From a virus: a DNA stretch of 30,959 nucleotides. The stretch lies in the IMG/VR virus record IMGVR_UViG_3300049448_000046, positions 1 through 30,959 of that record. One strand, 5' to 3'. Each line of letters begins with the position of its first letter. Positions within the stretch are counted from its first letter, which is position 1. Below the pieces are notes generated by a model that had not been told where the DNA came from, made no database searches, and was given only the letters and a program-made list of their open reading frames with translations. The position numbers and the translations under genes are program-made. This document shows, piece by piece, positions 12,336 through 21,854 of this stretch.

Positions 12336-12980
12336 TCAGTTGGGAATCAGGAAGAACGTCTTGCCAGCTGCCGCGACGGCTGGCTTGAAGACCGCAATCG
12401 CCACGGCTGATTGTCCAAACCCATCAAAGGACGAGGGCGAAAACGTCGGCGCCACCGCAGCGGCCGACCCCTGAATCAGATACGCCATCACAATCGAAAA
12501 GACCGACCCAAGGTCCACAAAATCAGTGACGGTAAACCCAGAATCCACCGTGGTCGTATTCGTCCAACCCGTGCCCCCAATCGCCACAATGAGGGAATTA
12601 TTCTGTGCGGGCGTAATCGACGGGCAGTTCGCGGTGGGCACCGGCAGCGTATTAGTCCCTGTCGCGCTATCGAAGGGCACCGCATTACTGCCACTCAACG
12701 CGACGACCGTAATCGAGGACTGCGCATCGGGATTGGTGAAGGTGTGCGAGCCATCGGTCACGGGGGCCGCGCAATACCAAATCTGCACCGCCGAGCTAAA
12801 GTCGCTGATGTAACTCCCGCCACCGGACCAGCTATTCATCTTGGAATCGGTGGGCGTGCCGGTCCCCGGATTCCCTGAGAGCGCCAAGACAATCAGATCC
12901 GCCCCCAGCGTGCTGATCGCCGTGGTGGTCGCCGTGACGATGCCAGAGCCGGATGCATGGGTGAGTAGCGCGAAGGCCAT
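12336..12980 (-). CDS. Predicted beta-rich virion/tail protein (214 aa)
   Basis: It starts [20 protein letters not shown] and is rich in Thr, Ser, Ala and Gly, with alternating strands such as [44 protein letters not shown] and [15 protein letters not shown]. This jelly-roll or sandwich pattern is typical of small phage fibre or decoration proteins, some of which lie beside collagen-like fibres. There is no signal peptide and no catalytic motif. It lies 1 base ahead of the 615-residue fibre gene, so it is likely co-translated with it. I recognise the style, not a named family. Confidence 0.8.
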   Translation of the reverse strand: MAFALLTHASGSGIVTATTTAISTLGADLIVLALSGNPGTGTPTDSKMNSWSGGGSYISDFSSAVQIWYCAAPVTDGSHTFTNPDAQSSITVVALSGSNAVPFDSATGTNTLPVPTANCPSITPAQNNSLIVAIGGTGWTNTTTVDSGFTVTDFVDLGSVFSIVMAYLIQGSAAAVAPTFSPSSFDGFGQSAVAIAVFKPAVAAAGKTFFLIPN

Positions 12981-12989
12981 GCCGGATGA

Positions 12990-14174
12990 CTACGGCTTCA
13001 TCACGCCGACACAGCCGACACTCGACGACGGATTCGGACAGGCCCGCAAGTTCCCGCTGATGTCACCATGCTGAAGAAACCACGTTGTCCAGACCTCCGT
13101 CGGCGGCGGTGGAGGTGGTGGCGTGTTAGTCCCCACCGTCACGGTCACGACCAGGAGGGAGGTCACCTGTTCATTCGCGGTCAGGACCCCAGGGACCCCG
13201 GCGCCGGTATCTTGCTGCCAGATCGCCGCCACTTTATGCACGCCCGCGCCAAGGATCGCGGGATCGAACGGGGAGGGGAGGAGCACCAGTTGATTCGGCG
13301 GGGCGTTGTCCGTCGCGATCAACGTCCCCGCCACGCCGTTATGCAGGTCCATATCGACCCGCGTCATCCCAATGGTGTTCGGCATCCGTGCGTCTGCGAT
13401 GTAGCTGTAGAGGAAGGGCGTGGGCGCCGTGATCGCCCCGAGGATCGGTGCAAGGATCGGCAGATACGTCCGATACTCCGAGAAGTTCGCGCCGATCTGA
13501 TCGCCCCAGAGTCTCAAGGCTTGGTCCTGCGTGGAGATCGGTGAGCAGGAGGCCGTGGTCTTGATCCCACCACCATACAACTCGACCTCAGGCTTCGTGG
13601 GATCCAGCATCGAGTAGAAGGGGATCGACAAGGCGGCGTCGGTCCGGTCGCCATTCGTGAAATTCGTGCGTGTCTCCAAGGTGACGATGAACCATCCACG
13701 CTTAGGGACATCGACCCCCACACCATTCGACCCATCGGCTTTACTCAGATCCACGACTACATGACCGGTGATCGTCACCACCCCGGTGGGGTTGCCGAGT
13801 AAGGGCAGTGGGCTGTCCCATGTCACCTGACCCAGCAGCGGGCCGAAGAGGCTCGCATAGTTAATGATCGACCCATCCACATGGAACAGCACGAGGTCGA
13901 AGGGAATCGTAAAGTTCCCAGTGATCTCGGAGTAGATCGGCGCATGGGCTTCGAGATGGGTGTGACCGAGTGAGGGGGAGATCAACTGGGGGACTTGCGT
14001 GCCATCTGGATTACTGTTCGCTGGACGCCAATGACATTGCGCCGACAGCAGCGGCCACGCTGACGGACTCGCATAGGCCGTCACACTGGAGTCATAGGGG
14101 TATTGATGAATGGTCTGCGCCTGGGCAACGGACGCCAAATACAGCACGGACAGCGCGGTCAGGAGTGGTTTCAT
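12990..14174 (-). CDS. Predicted secreted protein with signal peptide, unknown function (394 aa)
   Basis: The first 19 residues (MKPLLTALSVLYLASVAQA, then QT) are a textbook Sec signal peptide with an Ala-x-Ala cleavage site. The mature part is beta-rich: SLGHTHLEAHAPIYSEITG, FDLVLFHVDGSIINYASLFG, TGVVTITGHVVVDLSKADGS, VDVPKRGWFIVTLETRT, TRVDMDLHNGVAGTLIATDN and VHKVAAIWQQDTG. A PPPPPPP linker leads to a short C-terminal segment with two cysteines (LRACPNP, VGCVGVM). A Sec-exported protein within a virion gene block is unusual. It starts directly after the preceding stop (TAAATG). It could be a captured host envelope or extracellular protein, or one displayed on or released from infected cells. 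No function is claimed. Confidence 0.82.
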   Translation of the reverse strand: MKPLLTALSVLYLASVAQAQTIHQYPYDSSVTAYASPSAWPLLSAQCHWRPANSNPDGTQVPQLISPSLGHTHLEAHAPIYSEITGNFTIPFDLVLFHVDGSIINYASLFGPLLGQVTWDSPLPLLGNPTGVVTITGHVVVDLSKADGSNGVGVDVPKRGWFIVTLETRTNFTNGDRTDAALSIPFYSMLDPTKPEVELYGGGIKTTASCSPISTQDQALRLWGDQIGANFSEYRTYLPILAPILGAITAPTPFLYSYIADARMPNTIGMTRVDMDLHNGVAGTLIATDNAPPNQLVLLPSPFDPAILGAGVHKVAAIWQQDTGAGVPGVLTANEQVTSLLVVTVTVGTNTPPPPPPPTEVWTTWFLQHGDISGNLRACPNPSSSVGCVGVMKP

Positions 14175-14546
14175 TTAGGGGATCACTTCGACATAGGTCA
14201 GCACGCCACCCACCGGCACCCCGGCAGACAGATTGATGTCCAGTGCCTCGCCGGCCACGGTCTCACACCAGCCCCACTCATTCGGGCCGAGCACGAACCC
14301 GGTATTCGCAATCTCATAGAACAGGCCCGAGATGTCGCCGGCGGTATGGGATTGAAACTTCACATTGACGATGCCGCTGGAGGTCAGGGCAAAGGCCAAG
14401 ACGCTGATCTTCTTCCCCGGCACGGCCGCGACAATCGTGCCGGTCGCACTCACCGCCACGGGCGCGTGCTTCACCTCAGACTGATTCGATTGCAGCCGGA
14501 AGGCACTGGACGTGACTTCCGCCACCCCCCCGATGCGGGTCGTCAT
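14175..14546 (-). CDS. Small phage virion-type beta protein (123 aa)
   Basis: The pattern KHAPVAVSATGTIVAAVPGK, KISVLAFALTSSGIVNVKFQ, SGLFYEIANTGFVLGPNEWG and GEALDINLSAGVPVGGVLTY is a recurrent small virion-associated domain in many tailed phages, where similar reading frames follow head and tail genes. It is predicted to be an all-beta sandwich. It is coupled by ATGA to the coiled-coil gene upstream. The exact location in the virion is unknown. Confidence 0.82.
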   Translation of the reverse strand: MTTRIGGVAEVTSSAFRLQSNQSEVKHAPVAVSATGTIVAAVPGKKISVLAFALTSSGIVNVKFQSHTAGDISGLFYEIANTGFVLGPNEWGWCETVAGEALDINLSAGVPVGGVLTYVEVIP

Positions 14547-14827
14547 CCGCGCACAATGACGCGAGGATTCACCGCCGCGCCGATGCGCTCGTTGAGTTGC
14601 ACCTGGAGCCGCTCGAGCGCCACCCGGGCATCGCGGTAGGCGGCATCAGCCTCCGTGACATACCCGTCCTGCTCGCGCGTCACGGCATCGAGCGCGGCCT
14701 GCTTCTCCGCAATCGCCGCCCCGGCGGCACTTTGGGCCTGCTGCAGCGCCTCGGCCTTCTGCTCCGTGGTGTCGAACGCCTCGTCTAATTGCTTGAGTAG
14801 ATCACTGGAACTGGACTTTTTTGCCAC
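14543..14827 (-). CDS. Coiled-coil small protein (94 aa)
   Basis: I start at GTG 14825-14827 because AAGGAG lies 8 bases upstream; a GTG at 14834-14836 abuts the same ribosome site and is unlikely. After a basic KKSSSSDLLKQLDEAF start, residues about 15-80 are a long amphipathic helix with heptad spacing (AEALQQAQSAAGAAIAEKQA, ARVALERLQVQLNERIG). It lacks a signal or membrane segment. It may be a structural assembly factor; no family recognised. Confidence 0.78.
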   Translation of the reverse strand: MAKKSSSSDLLKQLDEAFDTTEQKAEALQQAQSAAGAAIAEKQAALDAVTREQDGYVTEADAAYRDARVALERLQVQLNERIGAAVNPRVIVRG

Positions 14828-14839
14828 GCGGTTCACTCC

Positions 14840-15178
14840 TTACGAATCTGAGGCCAAGACCCACACGTCTACCGTGCCTGTCGTTACCGCCGTCGCAATC
14901 CGCACCCGCACGGCGGCATAGACGCCGGAAATCGAAATGCTCGTAATCTTGTCAATCGCGGACCAGTTGGCCGTGGCGAGGTTTGCCCACGTCCCGGCAT
15001 AGGTCGGGCTGTGCGCCGTTTCCACGACCACCGAGCCGGCCGCCGAGGTATGGTCCCAGACCACATAGAACGTCGATTCGACGTAGCGCCCGATGTAGTC
15101 GTCGGGCAGCACGGCCACGGCGTTCTGGGCCGTCAAGCCCTGCATAATCTTCTGCAACGGAACGAACAGCACAGCCAT
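14840..15178 (-). CDS. Small beta-rich virion-type protein (112 aa)
   Basis: The ATG at 15176-15178 has a good AAGGAGT site 6 bases upstream. The sequence ESTFYVVWDHTSAAGSVVVE, YAGTWANLATANWSAIDKIT and VYAAVRVRIATAVTTGTVDV is an all-beta, Thr/Ala-rich pattern like small phage proteins that report or decorate the head-tail region. It lies just after the gp4-like gene. Function not assigned. Confidence 0.8.
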   Translation of the reverse strand: MAVLFVPLQKIMQGLTAQNAVAVLPDDYIGRYVESTFYVVWDHTSAAGSVVVETAHSPTYAGTWANLATANWSAIDKITSISISGVYAAVRVRIATAVTTGTVDVWVLASDS

Positions 15179-15187
15179 CAGGACTCC

Positions 15188-16177
<990 letters not shown>

Positions 16178-16181
<4 letters not shown>

Positions 16182-16396
16182 GTCGTCTCCGCTTTCCGCG
16201 GTCGTCCGCGCTTCTTCGGTTCATCAGGCGCCGGCGGTTCCAGGATCAACTGGTAGGCGTCCGGCGCAGGCCAGTCTGGTGAGGGGGCGTCCAGGCCACC
16301 GGCCTGCACCGCCGCCTCGTAGTCAGACACAGTCTGCACGATGAGAAAGACCCCGCCACGCCAGTAGACGTGACGGGGAAACGTCAGATCCGACAC
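16178..16396 (-). CDS. Small protein with basic AT-hook-like tail (72 aa)
   Basis: The N-terminal half is hydrophobic/aromatic ([18 protein letters not shown], a beta pair), then an acidic Pro-rich stretch, then a C-terminal [10 protein letters not shown] motif that resembles an AT-hook. It lies between the coat-proximal gene and the short collagen gene with one-base overlaps. A role touching packaged DNA or a head protein is possible. No family recognised. Confidence 0.7.
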
Positions 16397-16863
16397 TACG
16401 CCACCGAGGCCGCAATCGAACCCATGCCAATGACCTGATAGCTGTCAGAAGCATCGCCGTTCTGCGTCACGCCGGTCACGATGATGATGAACCGCTTCGA
16501 GTTCAGCAGCGCAATCGTCGCCACCGAGCTCTTGCTGTTCCCGACCACCAACGTCCCGCCCGTGCCGACCGCCACCGTCAGCGTGGTATCACCCACGTTC
16601 ACGATGTCGAGTTCGAACGAGGCCCCGACCGAGCAGGCCGGCAGCGCCGCATTGAGCAGCGTGGCCGTCGGCAAGGTCGCCGTCTGGGCATCGTCGCAGT
16701 TCACGATGAGCACGCCGCCGAGGACTTCGGCCGCGGTCAGCGTGCGGGCCCCGCCGCCGGTTGTCAGCGTCATCGCTGTCGCAACCCGCGTGGGGATGGG
16801 GATCATGCCGCTGCGCGGCTCGCCGGTCAGCGGGGAAAAACCAGAACCGTAAGGCATTGCCAT
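16396..16863 (-). CDS. Coat-adjacent beta protein, possible capsid decoration (155 aa)
   Basis: It begins MAMPYGSGFSPLTGEPRSG with an AGAGGAG-type ribosome site 5 bases upstream, directly after the coat gene. The pattern ARTLTAAEVLGGVLIVNCDD, ATLPTATLLNAALPACSVGA, FELDIVNVGDTTLTVAVGTG and SKRFIIIVTGVTQ is shared by small proteins found next to major capsid genes in many tailed phages. The location favours a decoration or head-fibre role, but this is inference. Confidence 0.82.
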   Translation of the reverse strand: MAMPYGSGFSPLTGEPRSGMIPIPTRVATAMTLTTGGGARTLTAAEVLGGVLIVNCDDAQTATLPTATLLNAALPACSVGASFELDIVNVGDTTLTVAVGTGGTLVVGNSKSSVATIALLNSKRFIIIVTGVTQNGDASDSYQVIGMGSIAASVA

Positions 16864-16875
16864 GTTCTTCTCCTC

Positions 16876-18120
16876 TTAACCGCAGGCGATTGCCACGGCG
16901 CAGTTATCTGAATAGAGCGACCCGAAGCCCATCAGGACATCGAACCGGTGGATCATCTTCGACTGAACAGGATCCCACGCCTTCACAAAGCGGATGCTGA
17001 TTCCCGTGTCGGGATCCCGCTGCTGTGAGGACATTTCGACCGCTTTCGGCGTCTCGAGCTTGACCCCGACCAGCGCGAACGCATCGGGATGAATCGCCAG
17101 CCCGACCTTGCCCACTTTGCCGTTGGGGCTCGTGGTGCCAGGCCAGAGGACCAGCGCGGTCGTCGCCGTCGGCAGCGCGTTCACGTTCTGATATGGCGAA
17201 CCCGGGCCGTAAATCGCTGGCGAGATGCTCAACGTGGCCGAGGTGCCCGAGGCTGTCACATCCGCGAGGACCGTGACCTGCATCGTGGTCGCCGTGGTCG
17301 TCGTGCGACGGGTCATCGGGTTGACGGCATAGAAGCCGGTGATCCCGATCTTGTCGCCCTTCTTGAACGTGTCGCCGTTGGTGCAGGTCACGGCAATCGT
17401 CGTGTCCCCGCTCGCCATCGTGGTCGTGATGGTCACGGCGCCGGCCCACGTGCCCGCGGTGTGGCTGTAGAGCGACATGCTCTCATACCACTTGAACCCG
17501 CTCAGACGCCCGAGGGAGCCTTCCTTGAACAGCCGCGACACTTCGTCATCGGGCTGGAACAGGGACTGAATCGCCGGGGTCAGCGAGGTGTTGACCGAGG
17601 GCGGGATGATAAAGCCCTTGTTGCCTGAGGGCGGGCAGGCTTTCTCAATCAGCCGCTGGCGGGCCTGCATCGTGATCGTGGTCGAGGTCGGGTCGGTCCC
17701 GAGCACGCCGACGACGTTGTTGGCATGCTGATAGGCATACTGCGTGAACCGGCTGTCAATCTCCTGCGCGATATAGGACATGCAGGGATCGAGCACCTGA
17801 TCACGCAACTGCGCATCGGGCTTGGTGACTTCGAGGGCCTTCTGCACGTCATCCCACTCAAGGTCTACGCCGAAAATCTGATCGACCGTGACCGTGGTGT
17901 AGATGCGTGTCACCGCCTGTGGGTTATACCCGAGGCCGGTGCGAATCGTCGGCTGGAACGGACGGGGGACACGGACGGTCTCGCCGACCGCGAAGTCCCG
18001 CGTAAATTCCTTGTTGTAGTTCGTGTTGCCAAACTGGGCCACGGCCAGCTTGTTCGTGAGCAGTCGGAGCCCTTCAGTCGTCAGCCAATCGACGACATTC
18101 CAGGAGTTCGTTGTCGGCAT
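16876..18120 (-). CDS. P22-type major capsid (coat) protein (414 aa)
   Basis: The N-terminal region NVVDWLTTEGLRLLTNKLAV, FGNTNYNKEFTRDFAVGETV and RVPRPFQPTIRTGLGYNPQA, then DQIFGVDLEWDDVQKALEVT, follows the P22 coat family (HK97 fold with an inserted domain). The middle VSRLFKEGSLGRLSGFKWYE and the Thr/Ala-rich insertion with a GDKIGITGFYAVNPMTRRTT block also fit. P22 coat is 430 residues. The C-terminus contains RFVKAWDPVQSKMIHRFDVL and GFGSLYSDNCAVAIACG. It assembles the procapsid on the scaffold encoded just upstream. Order portal, scaffold, coat agrees. Confidence 0.94.
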   Translation of the reverse strand: MPTTNSWNVVDWLTTEGLRLLTNKLAVAQFGNTNYNKEFTRDFAVGETVRVPRPFQPTIRTGLGYNPQAVTRIYTTVTVDQIFGVDLEWDDVQKALEVTKPDAQLRDQVLDPCMSYIAQEIDSRFTQYAYQHANNVVGVLGTDPTSTTITMQARQRLIEKACPPSGNKGFIIPPSVNTSLTPAIQSLFQPDDEVSRLFKEGSLGRLSGFKWYESMSLYSHTAGTWAGAVTITTTMASGDTTIAVTCTNGDTFKKGDKIGITGFYAVNPMTRRTTTTATTMQVTVLADVTASGTSATLSISPAIYGPGSPYQNVNALPTATTALVLWPGTTSPNGKVGKVGLAIHPDAFALVGVKLETPKAVEMSSQQRDPDTGISIRFVKAWDPVQSKMIHRFDVLMGFGSLYSDNCAVAIACG

Positions 18121-18129
18121 CGGAGCCGC

Positions 18130-19092
18130 CTATCTATGTGCCGCCACATCTCGCGCATTCTGCGCAGCCTTGTAGCGACGAAAGTCCCCAGACGCCAGCG
18201 CCGCATCAACATCATCGACCGGGGCGACAGCCCGAGTCGAGAGCGTTTGCGGAGGCGGCGGGGCACTCGTCCGAGGGACAGATGGCACCGAGGAAGGCGT
18301 CAGACTCGCGTCAATCTTCCCGAGCTCGTAGACGGCACGCGCCGGCGGGAGGCTCAGGATGCGTTGAAACTCGTCTTTATGCGTGCCGAGATGGTAGAGC
18401 AGTTGCGGAGGACTCGCAGACCGGGCGATCACGTCGCCCATCGCTTCCGTCGTCGCGTTCTGCACCGGCAGATGCTGCGTAATCGGATTCACCACCGACC
18501 AGTAGTCGGGATGGTCCGTCACAAAGGTCTCCGCGGCGTGACGGTAGGCGGTCTGCAACTCCGTGGCCTCTCGAGCCGCTTCTGCGCGGGCTTGCTGGTC
18601 CGCATAGGCGTGCTGTTTCCGAGCGGCCACATCCAGCGTAAACTCGGCGCTATAGACTTCATAGCGAATATCCGATCCCGCTGGCTGCTGCGTGCTCCAC
18701 GTATCGTAATCAGGAAAGGCCGCGGCAGGCGATGAGACTGCCGGTTGGACATCTGGACGGCTGACCGGGACCGGGGCTGAGACTTCGGCGCGGAGTTGCG
18801 CCCGCGTCTTGAGCAGTCCGTCAATCTCGGCTTGCAGTTCCTGTTTCCGACTCTCGGCGTTCTTCTTCTTCGGTGAGCCCGGTTCCGAGGCGGGCGTAGC
18901 AGCGACCTCCGTTGAGGCGACCTGTTCCACAGGCTGGTCGGCAGGCGTATCCGAGTCGTTCGCCTTGGGGGCTTCTCCGGTCTTGCGCCATTCCGCCACT
19001 TGGGCGCTGCTCATCCCCGAGAGGTTCGGGAGGGCTGGACCCGCAGGCGTTTCAGCGACCGCTGACGAGGCGGCAATCGGTTCGTCGGCCAT
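18130..19092 (-). CDS. Putative scaffold protein (320 aa)
   Basis: It sits between portal and coat, the standard place of a scaffold. Composition is Ala/Pro/Ser-rich and acidic at the N-terminus, with a coiled-coil-like block (KKKNAESRKQELQAEIDGLL, about 75-94), a second helical block (QQARAEAAREATELQTAYRH, AETFVTDHPDYWSV), a Pro-rich hinge (VPRTSAPPPPQTL) and a short C-terminal basic helix (GDFRRYKAAQNARDVAAHR) that would suit coat binding, as in the P22 scaffold. The N-terminus MSSAQVAEWRKTG motif recurs in phage scaffolds. A GGAAG ribosome site lies upstream, in a 28-base gap. Confidence 0.86.
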   Translation of the reverse strand: MADEPIAASSAVAETPAGPALPNLSGMSSAQVAEWRKTGEAPKANDSDTPADQPVEQVASTEVAATPASEPGSPKKKNAESRKQELQAEIDGLLKTRAQLRAEVSAPVPVSRPDVQPAVSSPAAAFPDYDTWSTQQPAGSDIRYEVYSAEFTLDVAARKQHAYADQQARAEAAREATELQTAYRHAAETFVTDHPDYWSVVNPITQHLPVQNATTEAMGDVIARSASPPQLLYHLGTHKDEFQRILSLPPARAVYELGKIDASLTPSSVPSVPRTSAPPPPQTLSTRAVAPVDDVDAALASGDFRRYKAAQNARDVAAHR

Positions 19093-19120
19093 GCTGGTTA
19101 CTTCCTATCCATGGGTATGG

Positions 19121-19294
19121 TCACGAAGTATACACGGGTTTGCGGTCGCTGCTCAGGAGTTTGATGGCCACATCAATCTCCCGCAGGTCCATCGCGGCAT
19201 CGGCCACGCCATGCCAGTCGGCCGCTTCGACCTTCAGGAGCAGATCCGAGATAATCACCGCCCGCCGCCGTTCCAAGAGCGGCAGGCTCATCAT
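19121..19294 (-). CDS. Small helical protein after portal (57 aa)
   Basis: The ATG at 19292-19294 overlaps the portal TGA as ATGA (a second ATG follows at once). It reads MMSLPLLERRRAVIISDLLL, then KVEAADWHGVADAAMDLREI and DVAIKLLSSDRK. It is a charged two-helix protein. Small helical proteins between portal and scaffold are common but unnamed in such phages. No signal or membrane segment. Coupling supports translation; function unknown. Confidence 0.72.
   Translation of the reverse strand: MMSLPLLERRRAVIISDLLLKVEAADWHGVADAAMDLREIDVAIKLLSSDRKPVYTS
19126..19138 (-). promoter_or_regulatory. TATACT-like motif before scaffold gene
   Basis: Minus-strand reading is CCGTGTATACTTCG, with TATACT at 19127-19132, near the stop of the 57-residue gene. 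A start site near 19120 would leave a roughly 29-base leader holding the scaffold ribosome site. The -35 region (TGAGCA) is poor. It resembles three other gap motifs in the window. Confidence 0.3.
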
Positions 19295-21645
19295 GCCGAC
19301 GGCTCCGCAGGTTCAGGGGCCAGATCGGCCGCTTGCTGCCCTTGCTCTAAGGCTTGCTGGTGCCCCTGTGCACCCTGCTCGAGGGCCTGCTGATGCCCGA
19401 CCTGCGCCGCTTGCAAGGCCTGCTCGTGCTCCTGCTCGCTCAGGGCCTTTTCATGCGTCATCTGGGCCGTGGCGTGGATCACATCCTGGGCGTGCCCGAC
19501 ATGCTCCATGTGGAGGTCGAGCGCCTTCGCGCTGCGCTGCTCCACCGCATCCACGAACGTCCGCGCCTCTTCGGCGTCAATCTTGGCGCCGGCAATCGCA
19601 ATCTGGGCCGACTGCTGAATCCACGCGAGCCGCTCCCTGCCCTGCTGCTCGAGCGTCATCTGTTGGAGCTTCTGCTGCCCCTCCAGTTGCTGCTTTTGCA
19701 TGTCAATCTGGCCCTTGGCCTGGGCTTCGGCCTGCTTCTCAGCCACCTTGGACTGAATGGCCTGCTTGAGTTGCTGGTTCTCTTGCCCCATCTGCTGCAG
19801 CGCGGCCTTAATCTGCGGCGGGATCTGGTCCTGTCCGTCCTGCTCCGCATACTCCGGCGGGGTCACGATCTTGGCAATCTCATCGCCAATCTCGCCCAGA
19901 TTCTTCAGCTTCACGGCCAGCCCGAGCACCGCCCCCGCCGCCTTCGGCCCGGAGACCTGCGCAATCATCTGGAGATTGCTCACGAGGGTATCGGTAAACG
20001 CGGCGCCCTCGGCTCGCTGGCTCTCGAAGGCCGGCCCCTCGCTAATCGTGACGGTATGGTCCCCCGCCACGCCGTTCGGCATGTCGCCCTTGCGCTGCAT
20101 CTGGGGATTGTTGATGCTGACCGTCTTGGCGTTGTCCTTCGCGTCCCGCACCCCGACCTCGCGGGGCGTGTCATACACCTTCGGGATCAGGTTTTCGACA
20201 ATCACCGCGCCCTGGTGCAGCATCTCGTTGTAGTGGTCGATGAAGTGGAACGAGCCCTTCTGCTGCGAGCTCTCAATCTGCTGCAGCGCCACGCCGGACT
20301 TGTCATTGCGCCGCTGGGCCTGCGTCGGCAACGGACTAATGCCCATCGCGGCCTGAATCGCCCGCCGCGCCGACTCCGCGCCAATCTCCAGATTCTGGAT
20401 GAACGGCTCGTAGGGGTTACGAACGGGAAATTCGGGTGCCTGACCGGGCATGCCGTCGATGAACGCCTCGACCTCAATCACCGAGATAGGCTCGTGGAGT
20501 GACTTCGCGAGGTTCGCTAGTTGATCAGGCTTGAGCGAGCCTCGCCGCACGAAGTAGGGAATCTTCGGGGTCATCCCCACGAGTTCCGCCTGGCACGTCC
20601 GGTAGTAGCAATAGAGCATGTAGGGATCCCGCGCTAAGCGGGTCATGCTCAGGATCTTGCGCTTCGGGCCCGACCCCTCATCCACATAGATCACCATCCC
20701 GAAGCACGACACAAACGGGATGTATTTACCGGCCCACCGCTGCCGCTTCTCTTGCCCCGGCTTCTTGAGGATCTCGACCCCGTTGGTCAGATACATGCAA
20801 ACTTCGGGCACTTGCTCCTGCCGGCGGTCCACGACCTTCGCGCCGTTCGTCGGCATCTGCTCGAGTTCGTCGGTGTAGAAGCCCTGCGTCCGACCGTCTG
20901 GCAGTTGCAGCAGGACGAGTTCCTTCGTGACCGGCTCAATCGCCCAGTATTCCGCGACCTGCACGCGCTCTGGGGTAATCCAGGCCGGGGCCTGATTCAC
21001 CACTTCAGGCGTGAAGTTGGTTACTTCAGCCTTTGGAAACTCCCGGCGAAACTCCTTGATGCTCCGTGACTGCAAGTAGAACAAATAGGTCTGGTCGCTT
21101 GAGGACGGCCGCAACGCATCGGGATCCGACAGCACGAGGTCGGGATTCTCAATGCTGTCAATCCACAGGTCCTGCACGAAGCCCTTGGGCTGATACTTGG
21201 TATTGAACCGCAGCCAACCGTAGGACTGATGCACCGCGTTCTGGAAGGCCGTCGTATAGGCAATCTGCGCCTGCGAGCGATACTCAATCTCCCGCATCTT
21301 GCCTTGGTAGAACTCGGCGGTCTGGGCGTTGGCCCCATTGCCCGTCGGGTCAAACTTCGGGGCTCTGGGATTCGCCCGCACCTCGTTGATCAGTTGATTG
21401 AAGTATTGGTGCAGCTCGTCCAGGGACAGGCAGACGCGGCCGGCATCTTCTCGAGCCCGGCGATCCTTCGGCGCCCACGGATCCCCACCGACCACCCGCA
21501 TGTCCTCTTTGGCGGCATCACGGATCGGCTTCCACTGGTCGAGCGCATAGGTATAGCGCTCTCGGAGCTCCACGAGCAGGGCATCATCCTCTGCGGAATC
21601 GCTGGATTGACGCGCTGGCAACGGGCGGCCGGGATTCTCAGCCAT
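19291..21645 (-). CDS. P22-type portal protein (784 aa)
   Basis: The N-terminal half carries the P22 portal pattern: KPIRDAAKEDMRVVGGDPWA, DELHQYFNQLINEVRANPRA, AFQNAVHQSYGWLRFNTKYQ, SIENPDLVLSDPDALRPSSS, and later MTRLARDPYMLYCYYRTCQA and EQIESSQQKGSFHFIDHYNE-type residues (VALQQIESSQQKGSFHFIDH). The portal is a dodecameric ring at one vertex that passes DNA in and out of the head. After about residue 600 it becomes a long helical, Gln/Ala-rich tail (KQAIQSKVAEKQAEAQAKGQ) with a degenerate repeat near the end (GHQQALEQGAQGHQQALEQG). At 784 residues it is longer than P22 gp1 (725), mostly through this tail, which may form the portal barrel. It ends in an ATGA overlap with the 57-residue gene. 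Confidence 0.94.
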   Translation of the reverse strand: MAENPGRPLPARQSSDSAEDDALLVELRERYTYALDQWKPIRDAAKEDMRVVGGDPWAPKDRRAREDAGRVCLSLDELHQYFNQLINEVRANPRAPKFDPTGNGANAQTAEFYQGKMREIEYRSQAQIAYTTAFQNAVHQSYGWLRFNTKYQPKGFVQDLWIDSIENPDLVLSDPDALRPSSSDQTYLFYLQSRSIKEFRREFPKAEVTNFTPEVVNQAPAWITPERVQVAEYWAIEPVTKELVLLQLPDGRTQGFYTDELEQMPTNGAKVVDRRQEQVPEVCMYLTNGVEILKKPGQEKRQRWAGKYIPFVSCFGMVIYVDEGSGPKRKILSMTRLARDPYMLYCYYRTCQAELVGMTPKIPYFVRRGSLKPDQLANLAKSLHEPISVIEVEAFIDGMPGQAPEFPVRNPYEPFIQNLEIGAESARRAIQAAMGISPLPTQAQRRNDKSGVALQQIESSQQKGSFHFIDHYNEMLHQGAVIVENLIPKVYDTPREVGVRDAKDNAKTVSINNPQMQRKGDMPNGVAGDHTVTISEGPAFESQRAEGAAFTDTLVSNLQMIAQVSGPKAAGAVLGLAVKLKNLGEIGDEIAKIVTPPEYAEQDGQDQIPPQIKAALQQMGQENQQLKQAIQSKVAEKQAEAQAKGQIDMQKQQLEGQQKLQQMTLEQQGRERLAWIQQSAQIAIAGAKIDAEEARTFVDAVEQRSAKALDLHMEHVGHAQDVIHATAQMTHEKALSEQEHEQALQAAQVGHQQALEQGAQGHQQALEQGQQAADLAPEPAEPSA

Positions 21646-21854
21646 CAGGACTCCGTGACCCGCAACCGTTCAGGCAGCAAGGACTCCACCAGCCGGCGCT
21701 CAGCCTCGGTCAATTCGACGTGCGCGACGTAGGCGTCATATTCGGTGCGGGTCTTGAAATGCTGCGCGAACCTGGAGAGGCGAGCCGTAAACAGGCTGCG
21801 CGGGAGGGTGCCGCCTTCTGGGCTACGCGGATTCAGTCGCGCCTCACGCCCCAT
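21645..21854 (-). CDS. Small helical protein (69 aa)
   Basis: It overlaps the upstream TAA and the portal ATG by one base each, so it is coupled in the packaging operon. It reads MGREARLNPRSPEGGTLPRS, then LFTARLSRFAQHFKTRTEYD, and ends AERRLVESLLPERLRVTES. The second half forms two amphipathic helices. No family recognised; perhaps a small head-morphogenesis factor. Confidence 0.72.
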   Translation of the reverse strand: MGREARLNPRSPEGGTLPRSLFTARLSRFAQHFKTRTEYDAYVAHVELTEAERRLVESLLPERLRVTES

